Positions 1 through 17,640 of a stretch of 64,000 nucleotides of DNA are shown one piece after another; the stretch's first letter is position 1, and every line of letters begins with the position of its first letter. A model generated the notes under the pieces. The model had not been told where the DNA came from. It ran no database searches and saw only the letters and a list, made by a program, of their open reading frames with translations. The position numbers and the translations under genes are program-made. The DNA comes from Ascaris suum (Eukaryota; Nematoda; Chromadorea; Rhabditida; Ascarididae), in NCBI GenBank assembly GCA_013433145.1, contig CM024186.1, positions 992,001 through 1,056,000 on the forward strand, written 5' to 3'.

Positions 1-197
1 TCGATGATGGCTTAAGGCGCGACGCACATCTGGGATGTGACCAGAATCATCATGAATCAACATTTCAACAATTTCGCTCATCAGTGGTACTGTAAACACT
101 TAACAGGCCACTATATCTCCTTCTAGGACCATTGCAATTTTCATGAAGAGAAGAGGTGGTTTATCAGTTGTATCATTTAATTGGGAGGACCCCAACA

Positions 198-1344
<1,147 letters not shown>

Positions 1345-1470
1345 CAGACACATACATACACAAACATACAAACACACACAAACGCGCACATACAAACAGA
1401 CACATATACGTATATAAAAAGGCACATACATATACAAACACGTACATATAGACATATACACATAGACGAG
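1345..1470. repeat. CA/TA-rich low-complexity stretch
   Basis: Degenerate ACATACA, ACACAAA and ATATAGACATATACACA repeats; reads as Cys/Val/Tyr-rich chance frames on the minus strand. Confidence 0.8.
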
Positions 1471-2007
1471 GTAAAGCAGGAAATACCTCGTCGAAAAAAC
1501 CAATTAGATAAGGAAATGATCCAAGGAAAAAAAAATGCATCTGCTTGGTAATGCACATTGCTATGAAGCTGCTTGAAATAAAATTTAAAAATGCAGTGGA
1601 ATATATACATAGGAAATAATTATTGAAGTGAATTATTTTTAAAGAAAAGCCAAAATATGAAATATGATTTCAAGAAATAATTTTTTTTTCCAACGAATAT
1701 TGAATAGATAAATACTTAAAAAGATATAAATGAGAATTTTGAAGCATTTTATGCAAAAATGCTTCCAAAAGAGTTTGCAACTTAAGATTTTTAGTCATTC
1801 ATTGCACGAGCATTCTTGCAGTTGATTCAATTATTTGTGCTTTGATGCAGATAAAAGCTTTATCAGTGATCAATGCTCACAGACTTCTAAAATTCGTTCT
1901 TTAATTTTCATGCTTACGTGTCAACACAACGCCATTACTCTGCACATATGACCATAACTCAAAAAATATATGTAAATAAGCATGATTTATATACATACAT
2001 ATATATG

Positions 2008-2010
2008 TAT

Positions 2011-2101
<91 letters not shown>
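2008..2101. repeat. (TTTA)n microsatellite
   Basis: Pure tetranucleotide array of about 94 bp, followed to about 2350 by degenerate TTTATA/TTTATTTA-rich sequence. Confidence 0.95.
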
Positions 2102-2104
<3 letters not shown>

Positions 2105-2692
2105 TTATATTTATATTTATATTCATATATATTTGCATTTGCATTTATATTTTCAAGCAACATTTATGTTTGTATTTTTATTTATTTATTTATTTATTTT
2201 ATTTATATTTATATTTAAACTTATGTTTATATTTCCATTTATACTAATAATTATATCTGTGTTGTATTATTATTAATATTTACATTTATATTTATAATTT
2301 ACAATTATATTTGTACTTATATCTAATTCATATTTAGCTTTATATCTATATATATGACAGAGATTCTTTTATGCTGGAGAAGCGGTATCAACGAAAAGCG
2401 CTGTCACATTCTGTCGTCAAACGGCATCATTCGATGACACTGAACAAAAGGTATAACATGTGGCTGTTCTATTCGATCGGCTTTGTTACTCGTTCATTGT
2501 TCACCTCGCTCACTCAGTATTACATGTACTCTCTCTTTAGCTCATTTTACGAAAATCGCTTCTTTTCGACGAAGTCAGCTTGACTTATTCCTTTCGCATT
2601 TCCACCTTCCACTCTCCACCCATCTCTTTGATTTATATCTCAAATCCACAATAAATACTTGCTGGTGCTTATCTCATATCATCTGTCTCTTA

Positions 2693-2694
<2 letters not shown>

Positions 2695-2758
<64 letters not shown>
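2695..2758. repeat. (AT)n microsatellite
   Basis: Pure array of about 64 bp, the shortest of the long AT arrays here. Confidence 0.97.
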
Positions 2759-2759
<1 letters not shown>

Positions 2760-2761
<2 letters not shown>

Positions 2762-5420
2762 TGTACGGCTGACAAAGATTTCCGCTCTAAAAATATTTTT
2801 TGACATTTACAGAAAGTTTGTTATTAAAACATTGTGAAAGTTCGCAATCACTAACATATTTCTAATGAATTAGAAACAAAAAAATAAAACAGTCTAAACG
2901 ATTTAGTGAGTTTGAATAGACTTCGAACCTTAATTTTGCTCCCCATTGATCTACCAAATAGGTTAATTCAAAAAAAAAGTTTTTTTTTAAAATAAAGTAC
3001 CTACTTAATCAAGCTTATCAATACCCTAAAAATATTTCATTTCAGAGCAAAAAAAAAAGCGAATTTTCTCAACATTTTACAATATTTTATATTTCTAAAC
3101 CACAAAAAAAATCATCTATAGAATTTTAGGTAAAGAGCGTAAAATGTGGAATAAACGCAACGTTCGTATGACAACAATGTGCATATGTGAGCAATACCAG
3201 CGATAAGCACACTTATGCGCGCATAGTTCACTAGGATCAATGCTTTATTCGACGACGACGAATAATGCTTTAAAAATTAAAAATCATTGTAAGGCCTTTC
3301 GTTAGAGGCGTTAAAACTTTATATCAGTTATTGCTACTCTTCATTGCAACTAGATGATAAACTTAATAAGAATTACTTCTATGTTACATTCATAGGTCGA
3401 TAATAAATTTTTATAAAATTGAAAAATTGAAAAATCGAAATTTTCTAATTTCCGCAAAATTTTTCAATGAATTCATAATTTTACGATCGCATAATCTATG
3501 GCAAACACCAATAGTTGATTTATAAGCAAAAACGAGCATTTTAAGAGATATAAGTCAGCATTTCCCACAGGAAAGACCATAAAAAATCGAGACAATTTAA
3601 TACTAAACAAGTTGTCCCCACCTTTCCTCATCTTCTCCCGTTGACTTCCAAACAAACAAAGCAAAAAGAGAGATGAAAAATCACTCCTTTAAAAAAAACG
3701 ATAGCGCATGCGTTTTTTTTTTTTTTTTTGATCACTATAGGCAAACTAATATAATTTTTTAACTGCCCAGTATTTAACTGTCAAATAAGTTTCGATCTGA
3801 TCAATACTTAATTATCGAATAAATTTCGGACTGACCAATATTCACCTGTCGAATAAATTTTGGACTAACCAATATTTATTTATCGAACAAATTTTAAACA
3901 AGCCAATATTTACCTGCCGGATAAATCTTGAACTGACCAGTATTTAACTACCGAATATGTCATCGAATTTATCAACTCATTAGCCACCTACGTATAAATC
4001 CTTATCAACAAGATAGTAGAACAACGTTGACGCATTTCCAAGGTTGCATTGTTAACCCGTATGAATCGCTCTTATAAGCAATATGCCTCATGCGGACGCT
4101 CGTGGATTAGATGTTACACTACCGTATGCCTAAGGTATTACACAATATATGCCATCAATAAAGATGCATATAGATTCTAATCAAGTTCATTCTTTATCGA
4201 AAATAGTCGTTCACACCTGTTATCATATTCCAATTCGATTAGATCACATTTTGACCATCATAAAATCGAACTCATACCGTAGATCAAATCGTTCACAACC
4301 ACAATCGCCATATCGTTTAAAGGGTATAAAGAGCAAAGTAGTTTCGGTGGAGAAAGAGAGAAAGAGCAGAGAACGTCCAACAACGAATGTTGCCTTCCGT
4401 CAGGCAAATCTTTTTTTTTTTCAAAGGGGGAGGGAAGAGAGCAAAAGTGCGGAAAAAAAACGCGCAAAATGGCACTATCCAGCACATGCGCACTAGTCGA
4501 CTCCTCGCAACGCGGTTCATTCGCAACGCTATGACGAACGCTCAACGTCGCAAACGATGACGCACGCCGGTCGGGGGGGAAAGCACGCGCACAATGCATG
4601 ATGATGATTGGAACATACTGCACAAATAATGGTGGTATTTTGTGGTAGGTGGCCCACCTGTTCGAAAGAATAGAAAAAAAAACTCAGGTAGATAGGTGGA
4701 TGAAGGTATATGAGAGGAGAACTAATATAAAGAGTTATGAAAGATAGATATTAGAGTCAAAAAAAAAGAGAATAATTGAATGAATGAATGGAAAACGCCA
4801 GAAGTATGGATACTCATCAAATCTGGAAACGATCCCAATGCAAAACTGAGGGAAAAAATGCCTCGTACATCCCTCTTAACTAATTTTGAGTAAACTATTG
4901 AATTTTTAGATTTTTTTTAATTTGACACGACATGGTACCACTTAATTTCAGTTTTTTTTCAATCGAAGGTGAAAATTACAACGATAATATCAACTTCTCT
5001 AAATTTTGAATATTTCATTATTTATATTAAAATAAAAGATTTTTACATCAGTTCCGTTGATTTTTTTTTTTTACAGATATTAATAAGATGGAATGAATAA
5101 AAAATGGGCGAAAGTTACAATTTAGTACGATGAAGGTGTTGATTGTGAAAATAAGAGGTGAACTCCATAAAGCAATTGCATTTCTTTCTGTCTAAAATTT
5201 TTCTCGTTTCTTTATTCGAATATAATTTTTATAATATTTTGCAATATTTCATATCCGTTTCGAAGAAAATCAACTCTTATTTATACTTTCAACTTGTTCC
5301 ATCATATAGCAAACATTGAAATCGACTATCATTTTATACATTAACTGACTATAAGAATTAAATCTATATCATTTAGTGCTACCTGAAGGTTCAGGTGTAA
5401 TAACAAGATAAATAGGCTAT
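2760..5420. other. Non-coding, with a CpG-rich patch at 4480-4620
   Basis: No convincing exon. Apart from the 34-bp tandem repeat, the notable part is 4480-4620, where CG dinucleotides are frequent (GCAACGCGG, CGACGCACGCCGG) in an otherwise CG-poor region. That is promoter- or 5'-exon-like, but no start with a following donor was confirmed. Confidence 0.5.
3763..3966. repeat. 34-bp tandem repeat, six imperfect copies
   Basis: Units begin at 3763, 3797, 3831, 3865, 3899 and 3933, exactly 34 bp apart. The consensus starts CTGACCAATATTTAC and continues CTGTCGAATAAATTTYGGA; copies differ at several positions but keep their length, so the array has diverged without indels. Confidence 0.85.
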
Positions 5421-5421
5421 A

Positions 5422-5554
<133 letters not shown>

Positions 5555-7276
5555 AAAGATTTCAAAAGAAATAGCGTTGTAATGCAGAGAAAATAACAAA
5601 AGAGAAAGAGAATTTTAAAATAGAAAAAAAGATTTACATACTTAATAGGAAGAGCTGAAATATAAGAGTAATTCAAGAATCCTCTCTTAGATCCTCTCTT
5701 AAAAATGTGCACTATTTTTGTTAAATATTTCACTAATATGCTAAATTTTTTTCATTCTTTATATCTATGCTAATATTATAATTGTATATTCTATATCAAT
5801 TTTGATATGCAAATTTTTAATGAAAAAAAAATTTTTTTTTAATGCAAAATAACATGAGAAGAATTCATCGATATTTCTTTCATAATAAAGATAATAAAAT
5901 GAAATAAATCAATCAAGAACGCCAAAAAAAAATTAACTTTTTCTAACGAATTATAGGAATTTACTGAAAGATATTGAATTTATTTTATATGAATTTATAG
6001 GAAAGAGATATTGAAGGAATTTATAGATGTTAAAAGATAACGGGCGACATTTAACGTCCTCTGAATCATTGGCCTACTACCCTTAATGCATCTATTCCTT
6101 GGCTCATTTTCACTTTAAAGTTATGGCCCGATTACTGGAAGTTGGACGTATTTTTAAGTCGGCCAACTTTTTTGATTGCATACATACATGAACTTCATGA
6201 ACTTCATGAAGTTCACGTATTCATATATATTGCTATCAATCGCTGATTATTGCTTATGATATCTCTAAGCAACAACGTTGAAGAAAGAAACGATTATTCC
6301 TTCATTGATATATTCAGCGACTACACAATGTCTACGTCTTTCTTGACGAGAAACAATATTGAATGCAAAAAAAAAAAAAAAAAAAAAAAAAAACAAAATG
6401 GAGAAAGCAAAGAGAGAAAAAAATTACATCAATGATATATGTTCTGATTTCTAAACGTTTAGGGGTAAAATTTCATTAATAATTACAAACGTAGATTATT
6501 ACGTCATAAGTAAATAATTTGTAAAGTTTTATTAAATAAGCCCAAACATGTTTATGAAGCACTGAATCACAACGTCATATCTCGACATTGAATGTAACAG
6601 TTCTGATCCGATTTTGAGCAATATTTTCGTAGGATATTGGGGGGGGGGGGGGGGGAAGACATGATAAGCATAAAGATGAATCAATTACCTGACAGGTAAA
6701 TTGGGGTATAAATTTTAGTAAAGTAAGCTCTAAGTTGCTCTAAAAGTGTCGAATCACAACGCAATAAACGTTTCATTCAACAAGTGCAATAGAAGGGCGA
6801 AACGATGCGAATCTGGAACTACAGCCGCACCAATAAAAACAACTTCGTTGAGAACATCAAAGGACAGAAAGCACAAATCGGCAACGAAAAGGTATTTGAT
6901 GACGAGAACGACATAGAGCAAAACATAAAACTTGAACGCAAAAAAAAAAAAAAAAAATTTCATTGTAGAAAGATAGAAATAGAAAAAAAAATTTCCACAA
7001 AATATAACATATCTTATGTATGAAAATTAGAAATTAGACGATGAGAGAAATTTCGAGAGTGTTAAGAAAATCAAAAGAAGCAATGAAGCCGGAAATATCG
7101 ATAGATGAAAGTAATCGAATTGGCGCACTACATTTAAAAGCAAATCGATCAAAGAATTTGTGAGAAAAAAAAATCTGTATAAAAGGAGAGAAAATATGAA
7201 TTTAAAAAAAAAGAAAATTTTTCAAAAAAAAAACCAATTATATTTCCCATTTCTTTAAATAAAACTTAATTATATA

Positions 7277-7336
7277 ATATATTCTTTATTTTATTTTAAT
7301 ATATTCTTTATTTTATTTTAATATATTCTTTATTTG
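7277..7336. repeat. 22-bp AT-only tandem repeat, nearly three copies
   Basis: The unit AATATATTCTTTATTTTATTTT occurs twice in full and once partly. Confidence 0.7.
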
Positions 7337-8802
7337 ATAATATATTTATAAAATAATAAGAGAGAATTTAAACATTTCACTAATTTATAAAACGTAAAAA
7401 TGGAGTAAAAAAAAAAAAAAAAAACAAGGAAAATACAATCATCCATGAAGAATGCTTGAAGCGATACAAGAGTGACAAATTTTAGTCGAGAAAAAAAAAA
7501 TAGTAGAAATTAATGGCTAGAGAAAGAATGAGAAAAAAAAACAGACAAGTAAATATATGTGAATTCAATGCGATCTTTCTAATCTCAATTCTCAATTTTA
7601 ATCTACAAAATCAAAAATAGAATAGATTATCGATTAAGTGGAAAATTTTCAAAAGTAAGCTGAACGTAGTTCATTTTGTATGAGGAAAATTTATGGATAA
7701 TGAATTATGGATAAATTTCATGAATAATTTAGGACAAAGATTTGAAAAAAAAGTAAGAATTGTGAAGGGGGAACGAATATGAAACGATACGTTTCGTAGA
7801 CATATTGATATAAGCTTATTGCATACGAAATAACTACGTCAATTGATCACGTTAAATTTCAACATATGTGAGGAAAAGCATGCTTCTATAATATATCTTT
7901 CTGCATTCCATTCATCTATTAAATTAGTACCATAAGTCACAAACATCTCCAATATATCTATAATATAACTTTCTGATGCACATATAGCAATCTATATTGT
8001 AATGAATACAAAATGTTTTTGCGTTGTTTGTCTACCCGCTAATTTGCATATTGAATAGCATTCAACAGGTAGAGCCGTTTTAAATTAACTTGCCAACTGG
8101 ATATGATTATTTAATAAGGTCTAATCAATCGATTATTGATTTGTTATCTTAACGGATCTTCATGGAACTAATTTGCATCTTCCATAATCAGCTAATCGAG
8201 CATCCATTTGCTTTGTCACTCTTCATTTTCGGTATGGTGATCATGTTTTGACTCATCGAATCGTTTGTTAAACTCATCAATTACATATTAATTTATGAAA
8301 TCCAACTAGTGCAAAGAAACCTAAGCGGTTATACATGAAAGTTTATATGGAAATTCATGCAGATTCTTGGCATTCTTAAACTTTACACGAGTTTGATCGA
8401 TCAGCTTGAAAGAAGGTCAACGTGACTGTTCAATAAAATTCACCTGCCAAGTAGGGTTTCCGAGTTGAAACTATCACGTAGATGCACATGTATAGACACA
8501 ACGTTGCACAAATACGCTTTAAAGAAATACAGTTTTGCCAAAGCGCAGTAAAAAATATGCAGCGATATTCAGCTAACAGTGACTCATCAAAATGCCACAA
8601 TTGCAAAAAAAAACTGAGTAAAATGATCCTCACCTAGATACTTATAAAATTCTTCATATCTGCGACATATTATTGTCAGATTTCAATTTCGAGCACTGAG
8701 TGAGATATAAAACAAAAAAATGAGCCTAATATTTAGTTTTAGCTCATTATTTATGACAGAGTTAGTTTTACTAAAGAAAAAAAAGTAATGTTGACTAGAT
8801 CG

Positions 8803-8872
8803 CATATGATAGCTTAGTCATTAGGGCGTTCGAATGGAAAAAGAAATACCATGGTTCGAGTCATTTGTGAAG
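8803..8872 (+). repeat. tRNA-like element (tRNA pseudogene or SINE head)
   Basis: An A-box-like TAGCTTAGTCATTAGG at 8810-8825 and a B-box GGTTCGAGTC at 8853-8862 are spaced as in a tRNA (about 43 bp start to start), with a GCGTTCGAATGG arm between them that fits a D-arm/anticodon-arm transition. The acceptor stem does not pair and there is no convincing anticodon stem, so it is not a functional tRNA. This is the usual appearance of a tRNA-derived SINE or a decayed tRNA copy. Confidence 0.4.
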
Positions 8873-11800
8873 TTATAATTTTTATTTATGGTCAAACTAT
8901 TTTTGAAGCATAATAAAGAATAATTCCACAAAATTAAAATACGCCTAAAAGTTTAAATAATATAGATTGAATATGAGTGATGCGGTAATCGACAAGTACG
9001 CAACGCGCAATGCGACGCGTGCAATTGCTCTAGGGTATGCACTCAATAAATGTGAGCAAACAAGTGCAACGAATAGGCGAATGCCTAAGCAAAGAACATA
9101 GAGAAGTGCCAATGCACCGCTTTAAAATTGTGCACTATGTGTGCATATAGAACCCTCGATCGAAGGTACAATCTGCACGTAGTATAGTGATGTTTCCATC
9201 TGCATGCCGGAAAGTGTGCGTGCAAATTGCACAGTGCACGCGGACATCTCTATCAACCAACTACGGTAACCTCGACGAGTATTCCACCTCCCACACATCC
9301 CCTTCCTCTACCTTTCTTTCTAGTTCCCTTCCCCACTCCCTTGCTTCTTGCACTACCGATGCCCCCCCCCCTCTCGCATTTATCCCTCAGGTCCTTCACG
9401 ATCGACTTTCTTTCTTATCCTTCCTAAGATGAAAATAGAATGAAACGAAGAAACATCACGAACGAAATGAATTCTTTTATAGACGCTTGTTTCAGAATTG
9501 ATTTCGCATATTTGAATGCAACATTTCTTTGCGCAATTTAATTTCAGATCAAATCAAATCAGGCCTTCGTCTAATAACTGCTTATTTCTATAGTTTCGCT
9601 GAGAAAAAAATTTGCGCATTTGCATTTTCCTCATTTGACTAATTAATTTCATAATTACCTGTATAAATTAAACCAGGTGAAACATTGTTTTTAAATTTTA
9701 ACAATTAATCCAATCGATAGAATAGATTACCTGCAAAAGATTGATTTTTTTTTCTATAACCGAACGATATAAACTAGAAAAATGATCGAGAGAATATGAA
9801 CCGGAATTTTCATCACCTTTAAAATAAACAGACATGAATAAACAGACACGTATGGATTCATTCGTATAATATGATACATTATGTACGATACATAAACGAA
9901 CACATATGCAAAGATATATTTGCATATATTTTTACAAATTGGTACATATATGCAAATTTTGTAATGTTGGCAAAAGCGAATGGAAGAACAAACAAGTTGG
10001 AAGACGAAAACGATTTTCCGGTTATTTCTATATTTTTCAAGCTTGTGAAAGCAGTTGACGAGATGAACGGAACGTTGAGGTGCGGTGGAGATGCATGCCA
10101 TGTCAGTTTCTCTGCTGTAGTTTTCATGTTTTTTGATATCGTTAATGACTGAAGAAAAGATTGATCTTATGGATTAATAATCTAACGATATTTAATGCTT
10201 GGAATCGAAATACTCATTAGAAACTGTTCTCTTGTTGATAATATTAATCCTTTTTCATAATTATAGGACTTTTTTTGTATTTTATAACCGATTAGCAAGG
10301 AGGAAAAGAGTGAGGAGATATTCGAAATAGCAACGTCTTAAAATTAGCATATTAAAATAATAAAATAGTGGTATCTTAGAATAACATATTATGCAAATTT
10401 ACCAGCAATATGCAAAAGTGTATCAACATTGAAGTAAGAGATATTGATAATCTAACAGTTGCACTAATTTGGAACTAACTAAAATTTTAGAATATGTGTA
10501 TTTTGAATAAACTTTTTCTCAATTATTCGTATCCAAAAGAAACATCACCAAAAAGAAAACGCTCTATGAAATGACAAAACGTGGCGAATGATAAATGATA
10601 AAATGATACGGTGATAAATGATTTTAAAAAAAAAAAACGAAGAGAAGTGGGATATTGATGAGGTAAATAAGCGATTCATTCATAAGCATAAATAAAATGA
10701 TTATGCAAAAAAGGGTTACTTATATTATAGATATGCTTTTAATGAAAGCTATATGAATGGCGACATTTTTACACTTCAATAACGGCTCAAATCGTTTATA
10801 TGAAGTATTCCATTATTTCTTAAAAAAAAAAATTCGAAAAAATTTGAAAAATTCAAAGAAAAACTTTTTTAATTCTCAAAAAGATTCCGTCTAAAAAAAA
10901 AATGATGCATTCATAATTATCATCTTTCAATTACGTCCACTATAAATAAAAATATGAACTTTTACAGCCAAACAAATACAATTTAAAAAGCGATAGACAG
11001 CTAACGTAAATCTTTTTTTAATAAGTGATGATAATCACACAAAAATAAATGATTTAAAAATTACAAAAATATGCATCATTTAAATACGAAAATTTAGATT
11101 GCATTAATAACTTTCAAAAAAAAATAAATAAATAAATAAATAAATAATCTCTCAGCGAATTAAAAATTTCTAATAACTCTTGCAAATATCATATTAAATG
11201 AGAAATAAAGTATCGTTAAATATATTAAGTGTAATATTAGATTGGTATTATCTGGAAATTTCCTTTAAAAAATTTTTTAAAAAAAGGCCGCTAGAAAAAT
11301 TTATAAAATAGGAAAATTTTTTAAAATTATATTTCATAAAATTTAATTTATTATTGATGAACAATTTGAATTATTACTTATTAGAATAGAAATAAAAGAA
11401 ATTTCATTAATAAAATTAGTAAATAGTTTTATTGAATAATAATTAATTATGAAAAATTTAGCACTTAAAATAAATATATTCCAAAAAGTAATGAAATTTA
11501 TTCTGTAATTCATTTTCGTTGAACTTTCTATAGCTATCGTAAAGCATAAGATTAAATCAATAAATTAAAGATTAAAAGATCAAAGAGTTCGTATAGTTGA
11601 AACGATTTATGCATTTATTAATGCAAATATACTTATTTATAATCGTTTTAAAAATTTTATTACAAAAAAAAAATTTTTTTTTGGATTTTATTCAGTAAAA
11701 TTTACTAAAGAAATTTAGTAAATATTTCATGAAAAGAAATTTCACAAATAGATCAAAAATATTAAAAAAAAAAAAAAGAAATTCCATAAATACGATCCAT

Positions 11801-13013
11801 AGGTGTGATTGCATTTATTCCGAGTAGATAAATGTCTTTCAAATTCGAAGCAGTAAACTAATAGATTAGACATTTCATTTCTATATGAGAGTAAAATATC
11901 ATATGCATTAATTCAATATTTTCTTTTATTGGAAGAGAATTTATCGTTAGTTGAAAATTTATTCAATAGTTTTTTATATTTGAGTATAAAATGCATTGAC
12001 GATATTTTTTCACATTTATAGTTTTTAGTATTAAGTGATAAAAATTTGAAAAATATTAATTTTTTTTCAGCCGATATTCTCATAAATAAAAAAAATTTTG
12101 AATAATTATAGTTTGTAGTATTGATGATAGGTATCACAATATGATAATGATGATAAGCTGATCATATCACTATGAAATAATCTAACCAAATCGCAATTAT
12201 AGGTCAAATATTGACGTTCTAAAATCGAGTTCAAAAAATCTTATTGATGCTCGATTATCGTCGTTCACTTCTAAGAGATTTGCATATGGCAATATTGAAA
12301 ATATTATATAAATGATTAAATTATCGCATTTAAATTAAAATATTTCTTTTAATGAATAAAATGAAATGGGAAATAACTAAATAACTACAATAAAATATTG
12401 TTTTATTGATATGATAATATATATCGTTGTTATGAATGAATGAATCAACATTGAAATTAAATTGATAGCATAGAAATTGTAAATAGAAAATTGAAATTGC
12501 AAAAAAAATGGAGATACGAAATATATTCAAAAATATGATGTAAAATTTAATAAATTTTTTCATGAATGAATTACCTAGCGAATAGCCAGAAATTAATTTC
12601 TCTCATTTCTTAATTTCTTTACTTATGAATATAAATATAATTGGCGCATATAATAAATCTATTTGCCTATTTATATTATACAATTTAGTATAATTGTCGA
12701 TTAATGTTCGTTTTTTTTTTGCAAATAAATCAATCAATGAGGTAAAACATATTCAAGGTAAATACTATTAAACTTTAACTACCTATATATTATATATATG
12801 CGCAAAATTATAGCACTAAAAAAATTTTTCATATTTAAAGCAAAATAATCATAAGAAAATTTCAACTATTCATCGGCTAATATTTTATGAGGAGCTCAAA
12901 GGTTGAAAAAAATTTTTTTTTAAATATTACATGTTCTTTGATCACTTATTTGATGTTGTTTACAAGTTTGCACTTATCTTATTATGGTAGCCATTGTATT
13001 TGCGACTATTTGA

Positions 13014-16070
<3,057 letters not shown>

Positions 16071-16073
16071 CCA

Positions 16074-16217
<144 letters not shown>

Positions 16218-16266
16218 GTTTCTATATAAGACAGTCAGAATAATTCAACTTCACAATGACCATTGA

Positions 16267-16845
16267 TCAACGCAATTCCGTTCGAGCGCCAAGGAGCTCA
16301 ATGCACTTTTCCAGCCTTTTTTTTTGCACTGCATCACACGCGCGCTGGCACAGCTCCCTCTCCACATGAGAAAGCGCTTCTTCTATTCGCTTTCTGCGAA
16401 CGTCCACTGACCGGCTCTTGTGCGCATACGCACGGTTCTTAACGAAACCCCAGAAAAAATGGGGGAGCGTGAGGTGTTGGCTCCTCGGCGACCATTCGAT
16501 GGTCCCTTTCCAATCTAAAAGTGAGGAACATTTTCATCGAAGAAAACTCCGCATAGCCTTAGTGTATTGAGCCGGATCCCTATCGTGCATAAACATAGCA
16601 CCCTGCTGTTTTGTAAAAAGAATCATTTTCCCACTTACATATCGAGGTACGAGTTTGCGTACACAGTTTCTCAAAAAAATGAGAGTCCCAGAATGTCTCC
16701 CGACTAGATTTCTGCCCAAATAACGATTCCAGGGCATTAAGTTCTCGATCGATTGTCTGCTGGGGGTTTCTATCAGACCAATACGTGGCGCTATGAAAAT
16801 TGCACGAATCATGAAAGGATCACGAAGAGATCGAACGCCAAACAA
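16267..16845 (-). pseudogene. Mariner/Tc1-family (IS630 superfamily) transposase C-terminal half, inactive
   Basis: One frame on the minus strand runs from about 16845 to the TGA at 16267, broken once by an in-frame TGA (CGA-to-TGA type change) near 16534. It contains the block MHDRDPAQYTKAMRSFL, equivalent to the second catalytic Asp region (Q-Q-D-x-A-P-x-H-T), and the typical ending: IEWSPRSQHLTLPHFFWGF, VKNRAYAHK, RRKRIEEAL and QKKRLEKCIELLGA. Known mariner-like proteins carry W-P-x-R-S-P-D-L-x-P-x-D-F-F-L-W-G here; the expected Asp of the catalytic triad in SPDL is His in this copy (SQHL), so the enzyme is dead. The 5' half is missing, cut at the edge of a (TTTA)n array. The GC content is visibly higher than the flanks, which suggests fairly recent insertion. 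Terminal inverted repeats were not found. Confidence 0.85.
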
Positions 16846-16870
16846 CGCATTGCTACTTCTGGGCCACGTG

Positions 16871-16979
<109 letters not shown>

Positions 16980-17404
16980 ACTTATTTACTTATTCATATT
17001 TAACTTTCTTTTACATGGCAACAACAGTACTTTTAAAATTTTAATAAAAAACGCATTATTTATTATGTTACATTCATAAATGCATATCTATGTATCGATG
17101 AAGTTTTATTGATATAATCATATGAGAGGATAGTAAATGAAATTTCGAGCAGATTTTATTATTAATTAATTCAACTATTTACATAAAGACATAACAATGA
17201 ATAAATTCAATAAATATTACAATAAAGGAATAAAATACAAACAACGAATAGCTCAATATGATTTTCATTCTTTAAAGCTAATGAGGCGATGATGCATTTT
17301 TTTTAAAATATTTGATATCGCCGAAAGAAATAAATTAAATGCTTAATTCTAAGCAAAAAAAAAACGATACTAGTTACATATGATACTCGTTGCATGCTAG
17401 TGCC

Positions 17405-17640
17405 AACATATCTCCCACCCTGAGGCGATTGTGGATATAAGAATTCCAGCCCCTGATGTTCGCCGCGCCAGAACGATCTTCTGAATGACCTAAGCTTCGA
17501 GGTCTCTGAGGCTATTCAGAAAGACTACATCCTGAGGTCACTCCCGACGGCCAGGTGACTAGAGACTCGGGGCAGTACGAGAGCTCTCAGAAAAACCACG
17601 AGGTCAGCGGTTTCCTATAGAGAAGTCTCCAGCTGTTCAA
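17405..17640. other. GC-rich island of unknown origin
   Basis: About 235 bp of near-balanced base composition (CCCTGAGG, CGCCGCGCC, ACTCCCGACGGCC, GACTCGGGG) inside AT-rich DNA. It contains direct repeats of CTGAGG and GAGGTC and no long frame. Most likely a fragment of an inserted element or an old exon; not identified. Confidence 0.4.

Noticed and set aside
1918..2247. Open frames of Tyr-Leu-Phe-Ile over (TTTA)n
   Set aside because: Low-complexity translation of a tetranucleotide repeat without splice signals or composition change.
4149..4623. Overlapping frames of 115 and 121 codons on opposite strands
   Set aside because: Neither resembles a protein family, they overlap each other, and the CpG-rich patch lowers stop-codon frequency by composition.
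9187..9432. Pro/Ser-rich 81-codon frame
   Set aside because: Driven by a C/T-rich tract with a poly-C run; a second frame is equally open there.
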